Below are positions 9,212-16,432 of a DNA stretch of 18,408 nucleotides, in pieces. The position numbers and the translations under genes are program-made. Every line of letters starts with the position of its first letter. The stretch's first letter is position 1. The DNA lies in contig JBKPDL010000120.1 in the NCBI GenBank assembly GCA_046727855.1, positions 1 through 18,408 of the forward strand. Direction: 5' to 3'. Below the pieces are notes generated by a model that was not told where the DNA came from, did not search any database, and worked only from the letters and a program-made list of their open reading frames with translations. Origin of the DNA: DASPWV01 sp046727855 (lineage in GTDB: Bacteria; Acidobacteriota; Vicinamibacteria; Vicinamibacterales; UBA2999).

Positions 9212-11119
9212 CTACGGAATCGCGAACGCGATCAGTTCGGCTGTCGCTGACTGACCCTTTGCGATGACGACGTACTGCTTGCCGTTCGATCGGTACGTCA
9301 TCGGCGTTGCCGTTGTCCGCGCATCGAACGGGAAGCGCCACAAGGTCTCGCCGGTCATTGCGTCCACCGCGTTCAACGCGACATCGCCGCCGCCCACGAA
9401 CACCAGTCCGCCCGCCGTGACGATGGCGCCCGGCGCGCCTGCCGCACCGAGCTTGGCGGGCAGCGCCACGTCCTTCAGCGCAGGGTGCGAGCGGAGTGAC
9501 GGCGTATCGCCGATCGGTACGCGCCATGCGATCTCGCCGCGATTGAGGTTGATCGCCGTGAGATGGCCGTACGGCGGTTTGAGCAGCGGCAAGCCGTCCA
9601 TGAACGTCGCGTTGGGGGCGCGATTGATGTAGTCGGCATCCACTTCGTCCGCGCGCGGATTCGAAGGCGATCGATCCGGCGCCGCGAGCCGCAGGATGGC
9701 CGCGTTGTTCGACGTGGTCTTGACGTAGAGCATGGCGCTCTCGGGATCGAACGCGCCGCCGCCCCAGTTGGCGCCGCCAATCACTCCTGGGCGCATGACG
9801 GTGCCCTGCAGCGATGGCGGCGTGTAGAGCGGACCCAGTCGGTACTTCGCGAGTTCCGCGCGCGCCGCGTCGCGCAACGCCGGCGTCAGATCGAACGCGT
9901 CCTCGAGCGACACCCCCTGTTCGCTGATCGGCGGCGGCTGCGTCGGGAACGGCTGTGTCTTCCACGCCTGCTCACCCGGCATGTCGCTTGGCGGCACCGC
10001 ACGTTCTTCGATCGGCCACACCGGTTCACCGCTCACGCGGTCGAAGACGAACACGAATCCCTGTTTGGTGAGCTGCACAACGGCATCGATGCGCCGGCCT
10101 GCGACGGTGATTGTGGCAAGCACGGGCGGCGACGCAAGGTCGTAGTCCCACAGGCCGTGATGAACGATCTGGTAATGCCATTTGCGCACGCCGGTGGCCG
10201 CATCGAGGCAGACGATCGATTCGGCAAAGAGGTTCGCTCCCGGCCGGCGGGCGCCATAATAATCGTTGCTCGGGGTGCTGAGCGGAAGATACAGAAGGCC
10301 GCGCGTATCGTCCAGCGCCATCGGCGCCCACACGTTGGTGTGACCGGTGAATTTCCACGAATCCTCGCCCCAGGTCTCGTTGCCGAACTCACCAGGCTGC
10401 GGGATTGGACGGAAGGTCCACACGATACTGCCGGTGCGCGCGTCAAAGGCGCGGACGTCGCCGGGCGGATCGTTGCGATAGACGAGGCGATCGCCGACGC
10501 CGTTGCCCAGGATGATCAAATCCTTGTAGACAACCGGCGGCGACGTGTTGGTGTAGTGGCGCGGGTTCACCTTCCACGACAGGCCTTGCGTCAGATCGAT
10601 CGAGCCGCCTTGACCAAACGACGCGACCGGCTTCCCGGATTCCGCATCGATCGAGATGAGGCGATAGCGGCTGTTGATGAAGATTCGCAGGTTGCCGCCG
10701 GCCTCGCGCCAGGCCGCAACACCGCGATGCACGAAGCCGGTACCATTCGGCGGCTGCCCGTCTTTGAACGGCTCGGGATCGTAACGCCACAACTCGCGGC
10801 CGCTGCGCGCTTCGATCGCCACAACCCGGTTGTACGGCGTGCTCAAGTAGAGCACGTTGTCGATCATCAACGGCGTGTTCTGAAAGTTGCCGGGCTGCGT
10901 GCCGTACTCCTTGAGCGGCCCCTCGCCGGGCTTCCACGTCCACGCGACCGCCAGGCGCGAGACGTTGGCGCGGTTGATGTCCGCGAGCGGGGAATAATGC
11001 GTGCCACCTGGATCGCCCGCGTAGGCCGGCCATGGCATCGGTCCGCGTGCCATCTGTTGCGCACCAACGGAAGAGGCGACGGCAGCCAAGAACATCAGCA
11101 ATGAAAGCGGGCGACGCAT
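9212..11119 (-). CDS. Secreted PQQ-dependent quinoprotein dehydrogenase (glucose dehydrogenase-like)
   Basis: The 635-residue protein begins with a signal peptide (MRRPLSLLMFLAAVASSVGAQ) at the ATG 11119. Upstream in-frame sequence runs through terminator DNA and is rejected as coding. The mature part is an eight-bladed-propeller quinoprotein: WPAYAGDPGGTHYSPLADIN at the N-terminus, a series of (A)x(D)xxTGxxxW blade motifs (ARSGRELWRY, DARTGSIVWTF, DAATGVRKWHYQ, AMTGETLWRF), and HHGLWDYDLASPPVL at 320-334, the block that contains the catalytic Asp in membrane glucose dehydrogenases. There is no N-terminal membrane domain and no cytochrome c CXXCH motif, so it is a soluble, single-domain type. 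It would oxidise an alcohol or aldose in the periplasm, passing electrons to a separate acceptor. No pqq synthesis gene is in the window. Substrate is unknown. Confidence 0.9.
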   Translation of the reverse strand: MRRPLSLLMFLAAVASSVGAQQMARGPMPWPAYAGDPGGTHYSPLADINRANVSRLAVAWTWKPGEGPLKEYGTQPGNFQNTPLMIDNVLYLSTPYNRVVAIEARSGRELWRYDPEPFKDGQPPNGTGFVHRGVAAWREAGGNLRIFINSRYRLISIDAESGKPVASFGQGGSIDLTQGLSWKVNPRHYTNTSPPVVYKDLIILGNGVGDRLVYRNDPPGDVRAFDARTGSIVWTFRPIPQPGEFGNETWGEDSWKFTGHTNVWAPMALDDTRGLLYLPLSTPSNDYYGARRPGANLFAESIVCLDAATGVRKWHYQIVHHGLWDYDLASPPVLATITVAGRRIDAVVQLTKQGFVFVFDRVSGEPVWPIEERAVPPSDMPGEQAWKTQPFPTQPPPISEQGVSLEDAFDLTPALRDAARAELAKYRLGPLYTPPSLQGTVMRPGVIGGANWGGGAFDPESAMLYVKTTSNNAAILRLAAPDRSPSNPRADEVDADYINRAPNATFMDGLPLLKPPYGHLTAINLNRGEIAWRVPIGDTPSLRSHPALKDVALPAKLGAAGAPGAIVTAGGLVFVGGGDVALNAVDAMTGETLWRFPFDARTTATPMTYRSNGKQYVVIAKGQSATAELIAFAIP

Positions 11120-11137
11120 AGCGCGGCAGACTACACT

Positions 11138-11206
11138 GCGAAAAGGGGTCTGACCCCTTTTTTTTTGTTCTGATACACGAAAAAAAGGGGGCAGACCCCT
11201 TTTCGC
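11138..11206. terminator. Double bidirectional hairpin with T-tracts (GGGGTCAGACCCC type)
   Basis: Copy one (11138-11166) reads GCG AAAA GGGG TCTGA CCCC followed by nine T. Copy two (11180-11206) is its near-perfect inverse, seven A, then GGGGG CAGA CCCC TTTT CGC. Each forms an A-tract/G-stem/C-stem/T-tract hairpin that should stop transcription in both directions, and the two copies can also pair with each other to make one long stem. It lies 2 bases after the GT-C stop codon. This looks like a terminator for the glycosylation cassette. Confidence 0.85.
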
Positions 11207-11207
11207 G

Positions 11208-12707
11208 CTAATGCCGCCAGATGTATTCGGTCCCAACCGGACGGCCGGCGAGGTACGCGTCACGATCGTCGAGCGCGTAGATCCGCACTTGCCGATCGAT
11301 CTCGTATCGCGGCGGCCAATCGAGCGCTCCGAACACCGATGCGCCCGTGAAGCGGTCGCGAAATCGCGGCTCCTCCCACCGCTCAACCAGCACAAACGGC
11401 ATCAGTCCGCGTTCGCGCAGCCATCGCGCGGCACGGTCGAACTGCGCCGGCGCGAGCGAGTCCCACACGATCGCCTCGCGTTGGGCGTGAAAGCGCAGCG
11501 TGCCGCTTTGCCAAACGGCAAAGAAGACGGCATTCGGCGGCAACCGTTCGGCCACGAATTCGCCGGTGTCGCGAAAGCGCGCTTCCAGGCGCTGCAATTC
11601 GAACACGTCGTGTGCGTCCGCTGTCCGCAACGCCAGGATCGCAAGCGCCAACCCGAGCGCTGCGACCACGAACGAGCGTCGCACAATCAGCGTAGTCGCC
11701 GCCGACGCGAGGGCGATCGCAAGAGCGAGTCCCGGCAGCAGAAACCGTAGGTACCACCATTCATCGAACGGTCGGTAGGCAAGATACACAGCGATCGTCA
11801 CAACGGTCATCCCAAGCGCGAGCCAGACGATGCGGCGCTGGTCCCGACGAACGAGCCAGGGGCATGCGAGCGCGAGCAGCGGAAACGGTGTTTGCGTCTC
11901 AAGCAACGCGCGGCCATAGTGAGCGGCGTTCGTCGACAAATACGACACGCTGAACAAGTCGCTTGCACTGCCGTATCCGACACGCAGCGGGTGGCCGTAT
12001 AACACCCAGCTCAACAGGGCGGCAAGCACCACGAACGGCGCCGACGCGAGCAAAAACCTACCGAACAACGCACGCGATTCCACCAGCGACCAGACCGCAA
12101 CCACGGCCGCCACTGGCGCAAGATTGGGGCGCACGAGCACGGCGACGCCCGTAAGCACACCCACGAGAAGACCTCGATGCGCGTGCTTGCCAGCTGCGAC
12201 GGCGACGACAGCGGTCCACAGCATGGCCGTCGTGATGTCGTTCATCGGTTGCACGGCTTGAAAAAGCACGATCGGGCTGGTCGCAACCAGGATCGCGGCC
12301 AGAGCGCCGGCGATTGCGTTTGCAAGGCTCCGTGCAATGACAGCGGCACACCACACCAGCAGGCCGGCGGCGACGGGCGTCACCAGGAAAATGCCGTCGC
12401 GCCCGAGCAGCCAGCGAAACGGAACCATCAACAGCGAAAACCCTGGCGCACAGACAGGCGACGCGGCCGCCGGTCGGACGGGAGATGGAATGAAGCCGGC
12501 GGGCGCAAAGGCGAGTGCCGCGTCCGGCCACGGCGCCTCGTTGGCGAGCGGCAGGTGCGGCTGCACCGCGCCATGCGCGAATGCCTCGGCCATCAGGGCG
12601 TAACAGGACGAATCGGATCCGCCGGCGGCCCACGTTCCGCGCACGATCGAGAAAATTGCGACGGCGAGCGCGGCGATCACCGACAGCGCCGTCGCGGCTC
12701 GGGTCAT
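11208..12707 (-). CDS. Multi-pass membrane glycosyltransferase, GT-C (ArnT/PMT-like)
   Basis: The 499-residue product is highly hydrophobic for its first ~390 residues, with about ten membrane segments. The first outward loop has GGSDSSCYALMAEAF (Asp32), the position and style of the catalytic acidic residue in the ArnT/oligosaccharyl GT-C fold; other GT-C style blocks are ATSPIVLFQAVQPMND and LVRPNLAPVAAVVA. The C-terminal ~110 residues (from RTADAHDVFELQRL) are soluble and probably periplasmic. Such enzymes transfer a sugar from a polyprenyl phosphate carrier to lipid, glycan or protein on the outer face of the inner membrane. Start at 12707 overlaps the upstream GT2 stop by 4 bases (ATGA), which links the two: the GT2 would make the polyprenyl-phosphate sugar that this enzyme uses. 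The acceptor is unknown. Confidence 0.82.
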   Translation of the reverse strand: MTRAATALSVIAALAVAIFSIVRGTWAAGGSDSSCYALMAEAFAHGAVQPHLPLANEAPWPDAALAFAPAGFIPSPVRPAAASPVCAPGFSLLMVPFRWLLGRDGIFLVTPVAAGLLVWCAAVIARSLANAIAGALAAILVATSPIVLFQAVQPMNDITTAMLWTAVVAVAAGKHAHRGLLVGVLTGVAVLVRPNLAPVAAVVAVWSLVESRALFGRFLLASAPFVVLAALLSWVLYGHPLRVGYGSASDLFSVSYLSTNAAHYGRALLETQTPFPLLALACPWLVRRDQRRIVWLALGMTVVTIAVYLAYRPFDEWWYLRFLLPGLALAIALASAATTLIVRRSFVVAALGLALAILALRTADAHDVFELQRLEARFRDTGEFVAERLPPNAVFFAVWQSGTLRFHAQREAIVWDSLAPAQFDRAARWLRERGLMPFVLVERWEEPRFRDRFTGASVFGALDWPPRYEIDRQVRIYALDDRDAYLAGRPVGTEYIWRH

Positions 12708-13396
12708 CGCCGAAACCGGTACCGCGCCAGCACTTCGATGGCGCGCACGCCATCGCGCCACCCGATCTTCTTCCCCTGCGCGCGGCTGCGCGGTTCGAAT
12801 CGGACCGGTCGTTCGACGATACGGAACCCCTGTTTGAGCACCTTGGCAGTGATCTCCGGCTCGATGTCGAAGCGGTTGGCTTCAAGCCGCAATCCGCGCG
12901 CGACGTCGGTCCGCATGATCTTGTAACAGGTTTCCATATCGGTGATCGACGAGCCGTACAACAGGTTGGTGAACGCGGTGAGCACGCGGTTGGCGATGAT
13001 GGTCAGGCGCGGCGCCGCCGGCATACCGGAGAGAAACCGCGAGCCGTACACGACTGCAGTTTCACCGTCGAGGATCGGCCGCACCAGGTCTGCGAGCTGC
13101 GCAGGATCGAGCTCGAGATCCGCGTCCTGAATGGCGACGATCGTGCCGCGCGCCTGCTCGAATCCGTTGCGAATCGCGCTGCCCTTGCCGCCGTTTACCG
13201 GCGCATGAATGATGCGCAACCTCCCGGGTGCTTCAGGAATGGCATCGAGCACACCGCGCGTGCCATCGGTGGAGCCGTCGTTGACCACCAGGATTTCACG
13301 CGCGACGGGAAGATCGATCGCGAGGAGTCGCTCGATTACGCTGCGGACAGTGGCTTGTTCGTTGTAAACGGGGACGACAATCGACAGCAGTTCCAA
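12704..13396 (-). CDS. GT2 family glycosyltransferase, dolichyl-phosphate mannose synthase-like
   Basis: The 230-residue soluble protein has the GT-A fold signature IVVPVYNEQATVRSVI at the N-terminus, VNDGSTDGT (38-46) for nucleotide binding and DADLELD (91-97) as the metal-binding acidic motif, followed by GSRFLSG, typical of DPM1-type enzymes. These transfer a sugar from GDP- or UDP-sugar to a polyprenyl phosphate in the membrane. No C-terminal membrane segments are present, as in the short DPM1 form. The start is a TTG at 13396 directly after the TAG stop of the upstream gene, with GAGG about 9 bases upstream as a possible ribosome-binding site. It overlaps the following GT-C gene by 4 bases, so the three genes from 14137 to 11208 are a tight operon. 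Confidence 0.9.
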   Translation of the reverse strand: MELLSIVVPVYNEQATVRSVIERLLAIDLPVAREILVVNDGSTDGTRGVLDAIPEAPGRLRIIHAPVNGGKGSAIRNGFEQARGTIVAIQDADLELDPAQLADLVRPILDGETAVVYGSRFLSGMPAAPRLTIIANRVLTAFTNLLYGSSITDMETCYKIMRTDVARGLRLEANRFDIEPEITAKVLKQGFRIVERPVRFEPRSRAQGKKIGWRDGVRAIEVLARYRFRR

Positions 13397-14137
13397 CTAT
13401 CCGACCTCGACGGGGCTGGGCACGGTCTTCTCGATCTTGCGGGCGGGGACACCCGCATACACGGCGCCGGCCTCGAGCCGAGTGTACTTGGGAACCACGC
13501 TCAACGCGCCGATCTGGCATCGCTCGCCGGCCTCGACGCCAATGCCGACCATGCTGCCAAGGCCGACCGTGACGCCGCGGCCAAGGCGCACCCGGCCCGT
13601 CTTGACGACGCCGGCTTCAACCGTGTGACCGGAAAGATGCACGCTTTCGCCGATGACGACCCCGTCTCCAAACTCCAGCATGTTGTGGTCCGAGATCGAC
13701 AGGCTGTTGATGTACACGCCGCGGCCGATCTGTGCGCCGTTCAAGCGCAGATACCACGTCCACAGCGGTGAGCTTCGAAAAAACGTGCCCACAAGCACGC
13801 GCACGACGTGGGTCGAGACCATGTAGCGCGACCAGTTGAGCAAACCCCATTCGAGATCGGCCAGCCGCCAGGCGCCGCTGTCCGCCGTGCGCCAACCGAG
13901 AATTCGGGTTGAGAACGCCGAGAGCACGACGAGCGTGATCGCGAACACCAGATACGCGGGGACGAGCGACATGGACAACACGAACGGCCGGACGAGCGGC
14001 CAGGGGGGTGTGGCCCACGACAGCGCCCACGTCCAGAACAAAAAAGACGGCAGCACGGACACCGCAAACACCACCGTCTCGACAACGATGAGCGAGAGCA
14101 CCGTCCAGACGACCCGCGTCATGGCAGAGGGGCGCAT
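13397..14137 (-). CDS. Membrane protein with hexapeptide (left-handed beta-helix) acyltransferase-like domain
   Basis: The 246-residue product has two or three N-terminal membrane helices (residues ~8-78, with VLSLIVVETVVFAVSVLPSF and VPAYLVFAITLVVLSAF), an amphipathic linker (residues ~90-135), and a C-terminal left-handed beta-helix built from [LIV]GxxxxI repeats: RLNGAQIGRGVYIN, FGDGVVIGESVHL, LGRGVTVGLGSMVGIGVEAG and CQIGALSVVPKYTRL. The helix resembles acetyl/acyltransferases and the terminal domain of Pls/PosA-type polymer synthetases. A conserved His occurs in SGHTVEAG. Start is taken at 14137; an alternative ATG at 14122 begins MTRVVWTVLS with equal plausibility, as neither has a good ribosome-binding site. 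The long frame reaching 14233 is rejected because it is translation of a palindromic repeat. It may modify the sugar or lipid made by the neighbouring glycosyltransferases. Confidence 0.8.
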   Translation of the reverse strand: MRPSAMTRVVWTVLSLIVVETVVFAVSVLPSFLFWTWALSWATPPWPLVRPFVLSMSLVPAYLVFAITLVVLSAFSTRILGWRTADSGAWRLADLEWGLLNWSRYMVSTHVVRVLVGTFFRSSPLWTWYLRLNGAQIGRGVYINSLSISDHNMLEFGDGVVIGESVHLSGHTVEAGVVKTGRVRLGRGVTVGLGSMVGIGVEAGERCQIGALSVVPKYTRLEAGAVYAGVPARKIEKTVPSPVEVG

Positions 14138-14148
14138 GAGACTGAGAC

Positions 14149-14235
14149 TGCAGATTGTAGATTGCCGATCGTACATCTGATTGAACGATTGAATTCCGCA
14201 ATGCGTCTTCAATCTGCAATCTACAATCTGCAATC
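14149..14235. repeat. Intergenic palindrome with 17-bp perfect arms (GATTGCAGATTG words)
   Basis: Bases 14149-14165 are a perfect 17-base inverted repeat of 14216-14232. Inside the loop, a GATTGAA near 14190 pairs with TTCAATC at about 14208. The right side also has a direct repeat of CAATCTGCAATC (14210-14221 and 14224-14235). The element fills the gap between the secreted unknown (stop at 14242) and the beta-helix gene (start at 14137). Confidence 0.85.
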
Positions 14236-14241
14236 CACCGA

Positions 14242-14922
14242 CTATGGCTTCTTCGGCGCCGGCTTGCGCGGCGGCGGTCCCGGCCGGTATTCGATCATCA
14301 CGTTGCTGATTGCCGCGATCGGCCGGCCGGGCGCAAGAAACGTGTCGACGACGCCGTCGTTGCGCACCACCCGCAGCTTCTCCCCGAGCAGGCTCACCTG
14401 TTCGCCGATATTTTCGGGCAACGCAACGGTGATGAGTTCCGATCCGATCGGTGCAACCGCCTTCATTCCGCCGGGTCCGGCGCCGCCTTTCAGGCGGTCG
14501 AACAGATCTCCGGCCGTGCGGAATTGGCTTTGAATGACCGCGCGCTCAATTAGCGTATTGTCCATCGTCAGCACGCCGACCGTGGCCGTATAGTCGCGGA
14601 ATGCGGTCTTCGCCTTGATCAGATCTTCTGAATACATATGGCGGTTGTGCAGCTCAAACGCGAGCCTGACCGTGCCGCGATGGGGTGGAATGTTGATGAG
14701 CACGCCGGTTCGCGGATCGCGCCCGGTCAGCACGTCGCAGAACAGGCGGTCCGTCTTGATACCGGTGCCGAGCTCCGAGGAACACTGAACATTAGCCTCG
14801 ATGCGAGTGAGCTGCGCGGATGGCGTCGTGTTTCGCGCTGGCGGCTTGCGTGTTTGCGCGTCTACGGCGGCCGCCACAAACACGAGGAGCACCGGCGTCC
14901 ACACGACGAATCGGCTCCGCAT
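14242..14922 (-). CDS. Secreted protein of unknown function
   Basis: A 226-residue protein with signal peptide (MRSRFVVWTPVLLVFVAAAVDAQ), start at 14922; extension to 15006 is rejected because it would translate the hairpin and the folE end. I do not recognise a family. Visible features: VQCSSELGTGIKTDRLFCDVLTGRDPRTGVLINIPPHRG has two cysteines (CSSE and LFCDV) that could form a disulfide, followed by beta-rich text such as VRLAFELHNRHMYSEDLIKAKTAFRDYTATVGVL, and a basic proline tail PGPPPRKPAPKKP. The beta-sandwich look suggests an exported, possibly binding, domain. It lies between folE and the glycosylation cassette on the same strand, separated from each by a palindrome. Confidence 0.7.
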   Translation of the reverse strand: MRSRFVVWTPVLLVFVAAAVDAQTRKPPARNTTPSAQLTRIEANVQCSSELGTGIKTDRLFCDVLTGRDPRTGVLINIPPHRGTVRLAFELHNRHMYSEDLIKAKTAFRDYTATVGVLTMDNTLIERAVIQSQFRTAGDLFDRLKGGAGPGGMKAVAPIGSELITVALPENIGEQVSLLGEKLRVVRNDGVVDTFLAPGRPIAAISNVMIEYRPGPPPRKPAPKKP

Positions 14923-14950
14923 AATGGAAGTGTAGCAGGGGATTCTTCGC

Positions 14951-14997
14951 TGTAGTAGCGGGTAGCGAGATTGGCACCCTCGCGACTCGCTACTACA
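14951..14997. repeat. Intergenic hairpin overlapping the folE stop codon
   Basis: GTAGTAGCGGGTAGCGAG (14952-14969) pairs with CTCGCGACTCGCTACTAC (14979-14996) at 15 of 18 positions, plus the flanking T/A pair at 14951/14997, around a 9-base loop. The right arm includes the folE stop codon (14993-14995), so the hairpin starts at the very end of that gene. There is no T-tract. Confidence 0.83.
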
Positions 14998-15607
14998 CGT
15001 CTTCATCCAGGCAGGTCACACCAGCCGGCGTCATTGCATTAATCGCCAGACCTACACCGGGGCTGCGGTGCTTCAGGAGCTCGAGGAATTCCATGCGCGT
15101 GCGCGCGTGATCGCGAAACACACCGAGCATGGCGGAGGTAATCGTGTACGAGTTCTGTTTTTCCACGCCCCGCATTGCCATGCACAGATGCGTGCCTTCG
15201 CAGACCACGGCGACGCCGAGCGGGTTGACCTTGGTCCTGATCGTTTCAGCGATCTCGTTGGTCATACGTTCCTGCACCTGGAGGCGGCGCGCAAAGATAT
15301 CCACAAGACGAGGCAGCTTGCTCAATCCGATCACGCGCCCATTGGGAATGTAGGCAACGTGGCACTTTCCGAAAAACGGCAGCAGGTGATGCTCGCAGAG
15401 ACTGTAGAAGTCGATATCACGCACGATCACCATCTCGCTATAATCGACGGAGAAGAGCGCGCCATTCAGGATTTCGTCAATATCGGCTTCGTAACCGCTC
15501 GTGAGGAATTTCAACGCCGTCTCCACGCGTCTCGGTGTGCGCACGAGACCCTCACGAGTAGGGTCTTCGCCGAGCTCCACCAGCAAGCGCGTGATGAGAT
15601 CCTCCAT
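14993..15607 (-). CDS. folE: GTP cyclohydrolase I
   Basis: The 204-residue protein is GTP cyclohydrolase type I, which converts GTP to dihydroneopterin triphosphate plus formate at the entry to folate (and other pterin) synthesis. Diagnostic blocks are GEDPTREGL and TPRRV near the N-terminus, FYSLCEHHLLPF (Cys71, His74) and CEGTHLCMAMRGV (Cys142), the three zinc ligands, then MLGVFRDHARTRMEFL near the C-terminus. Length is normal for the short bacterial form. The ATG at 15607 is supported by the family N-terminus beginning MExLI, yet no good ribosome-binding site is visible. The first 14 bases overlap, on the opposite strand, the start of the + strand gene at 15594. No other folate gene is in the window. 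Confidence 0.97.
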   Translation of the reverse strand: MEDLITRLLVELGEDPTREGLVRTPRRVETALKFLTSGYEADIDEILNGALFSVDYSEMVIVRDIDFYSLCEHHLLPFFGKCHVAYIPNGRVIGLSKLPRLVDIFARRLQVQERMTNEIAETIRTKVNPLGVAVVCEGTHLCMAMRGVEKQNSYTITSAMLGVFRDHARTRMEFLELLKHRSPGVGLAINAMTPAGVTCLDEDV

Positions 15608-16340
15608 CTGGCTATTTTATCTCGCGATCCTTTGCGCCAGCGCGGCGCTGCCCGCGCACGCCGGGCGTGGCGTTCAGCAGAACGATCCCGATGCTCTCTA
15701 TCGCGACCGTGACAATCTGCCGAGCGCAACCCTGGCTGCGGACATCTGGACAAAGCGGCTCGCCGCCGATCCCAAGGATCTCGAGTCGGCGTGGAAGCTG
15801 GCGCGCACACGCTACTGGCTTGGCACCAACGGCTTGCCGCAGAATGAGCGTCGCGCCGCGCTCGAAGATGGCATCGCGGCCGGGCGCAAGGCGGTGGCGA
15901 TCGCGCCGAATCGGCCGGAGGGCCACTTCTGGATTGCGGCCAACATGGGTGCGCTTGCCGAATCGTTTGGCCTGCGCCAGGGGATCAAGTACCGCGGCGA
16001 GATACGCGACGAGCTGCAGCGCGTGTTGAAGATCGATCCCGGATACCTCCAGGGCTCCGCCGATCGAGCGCTCGGGCGCTGGTATTACAGGGTTCCCGGG
16101 CTATTTGGCGGCAGCAGCAAGAGATCAGAAGAGCACTTGCGGAAGGCGCTTTCCTACAATCCGCAGAGCGTCATCACCCGGCTCTTTCTCGCGGAGACGT
16201 TGATCGATCTGAATCGCAAGGACGAAGCGAGGAAGGAGCTGGAAGCAGCGATCGCGGCGCCGGAAGATCCTGAGTGGGCGCCCGAGGATAGGCGCTTCAA
16301 GGAACAAGCACGCGCGTTGCTGCAACAGTTGCGCTCGTGA
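15594..16340 (+). CDS. Secreted helical-repeat (TPR-like) protein
   Basis: The 248-residue protein begins at ATG 15594 (a GTG precedes it at 15591) with a signal peptide, MRSSIWLFYLAILCASAALP, probably cut near AHA-GRG. The mature part has TPR-like helices: LAADPKDLESAWKLARTRYWLGTN, AALEDGIAAGRKAVAIAPNRPEGHFWIAANMGALAE, a central GRWYYRVPGLFGGSSKRSEEHLRKAL and a final LAETLIDLNRKDEARKELEAAI. The P-G-x-x-GGSxxK-(A/S)EEHLRKAL block resembles TatT-type TRAP-transporter periplasmic subunits, but no transporter gene is nearby, so that is only a suggestion. No enzyme motif is evident. Head-to-head overlap with folE means no spacer holds a promoter for either gene. The gene ends in an AT-rich palindrome. 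Confidence 0.85.
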   Translation: MRSSIWLFYLAILCASAALPAHAGRGVQQNDPDALYRDRDNLPSATLAADIWTKRLAADPKDLESAWKLARTRYWLGTNGLPQNERRAALEDGIAAGRKAVAIAPNRPEGHFWIAANMGALAESFGLRQGIKYRGEIRDELQRVLKIDPGYLQGSADRALGRWYYRVPGLFGGSSKRSEEHLRKALSYNPQSVITRLFLAETLIDLNRKDEARKELEAAIAAPEDPEWAPEDRRFKEQARALLQQLRS

Positions 16341-16428
16341 ATTTGGAGATCTCGAGAATTGGAGATTTGGAGAAGATTTGGAGATCTAGAAATCTAGCGA
16401 TCTCCAGATTTCAAGATTTGGTGATCAC
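16340..16428. repeat. AT-rich palindromic intergenic element, GGAGATTT family, copy 3
   Basis: Follows the stop codon at once as TGAATTTGGAGATCT. GATTTGGAGATC at 16375-16386 forms a stem with 16399-16410, closed by CTAGA-AA-TCTAG (16386-16397). GTGATCAC at 16421-16428 is a perfect palindrome. Read on the other strand, the end gives GATCACCAAATCT, sharing GATCACCAAAT with copy 1 (2871-2881). Sits between convergent genes, reaching to within 5 bases of the hydroxyacyl-CoA dehydrogenase stop. Confidence 0.85.
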
Positions 16429-16432
16429 ATAT

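Noticed and set aside
9563..11104. A 513-codon open frame on the + strand opposite the PQQ dehydrogenase
   Set aside because: It is antisense to a gene with clear family motifs; its Arg/His-rich composition is typical of shadow frames in high-GC DNA.
12515..13771. A 418-codon open frame on the + strand across the GT-C, GT2 and beta-helix genes
   Set aside because: It crosses three real genes on the other strand and has shadow-like composition.
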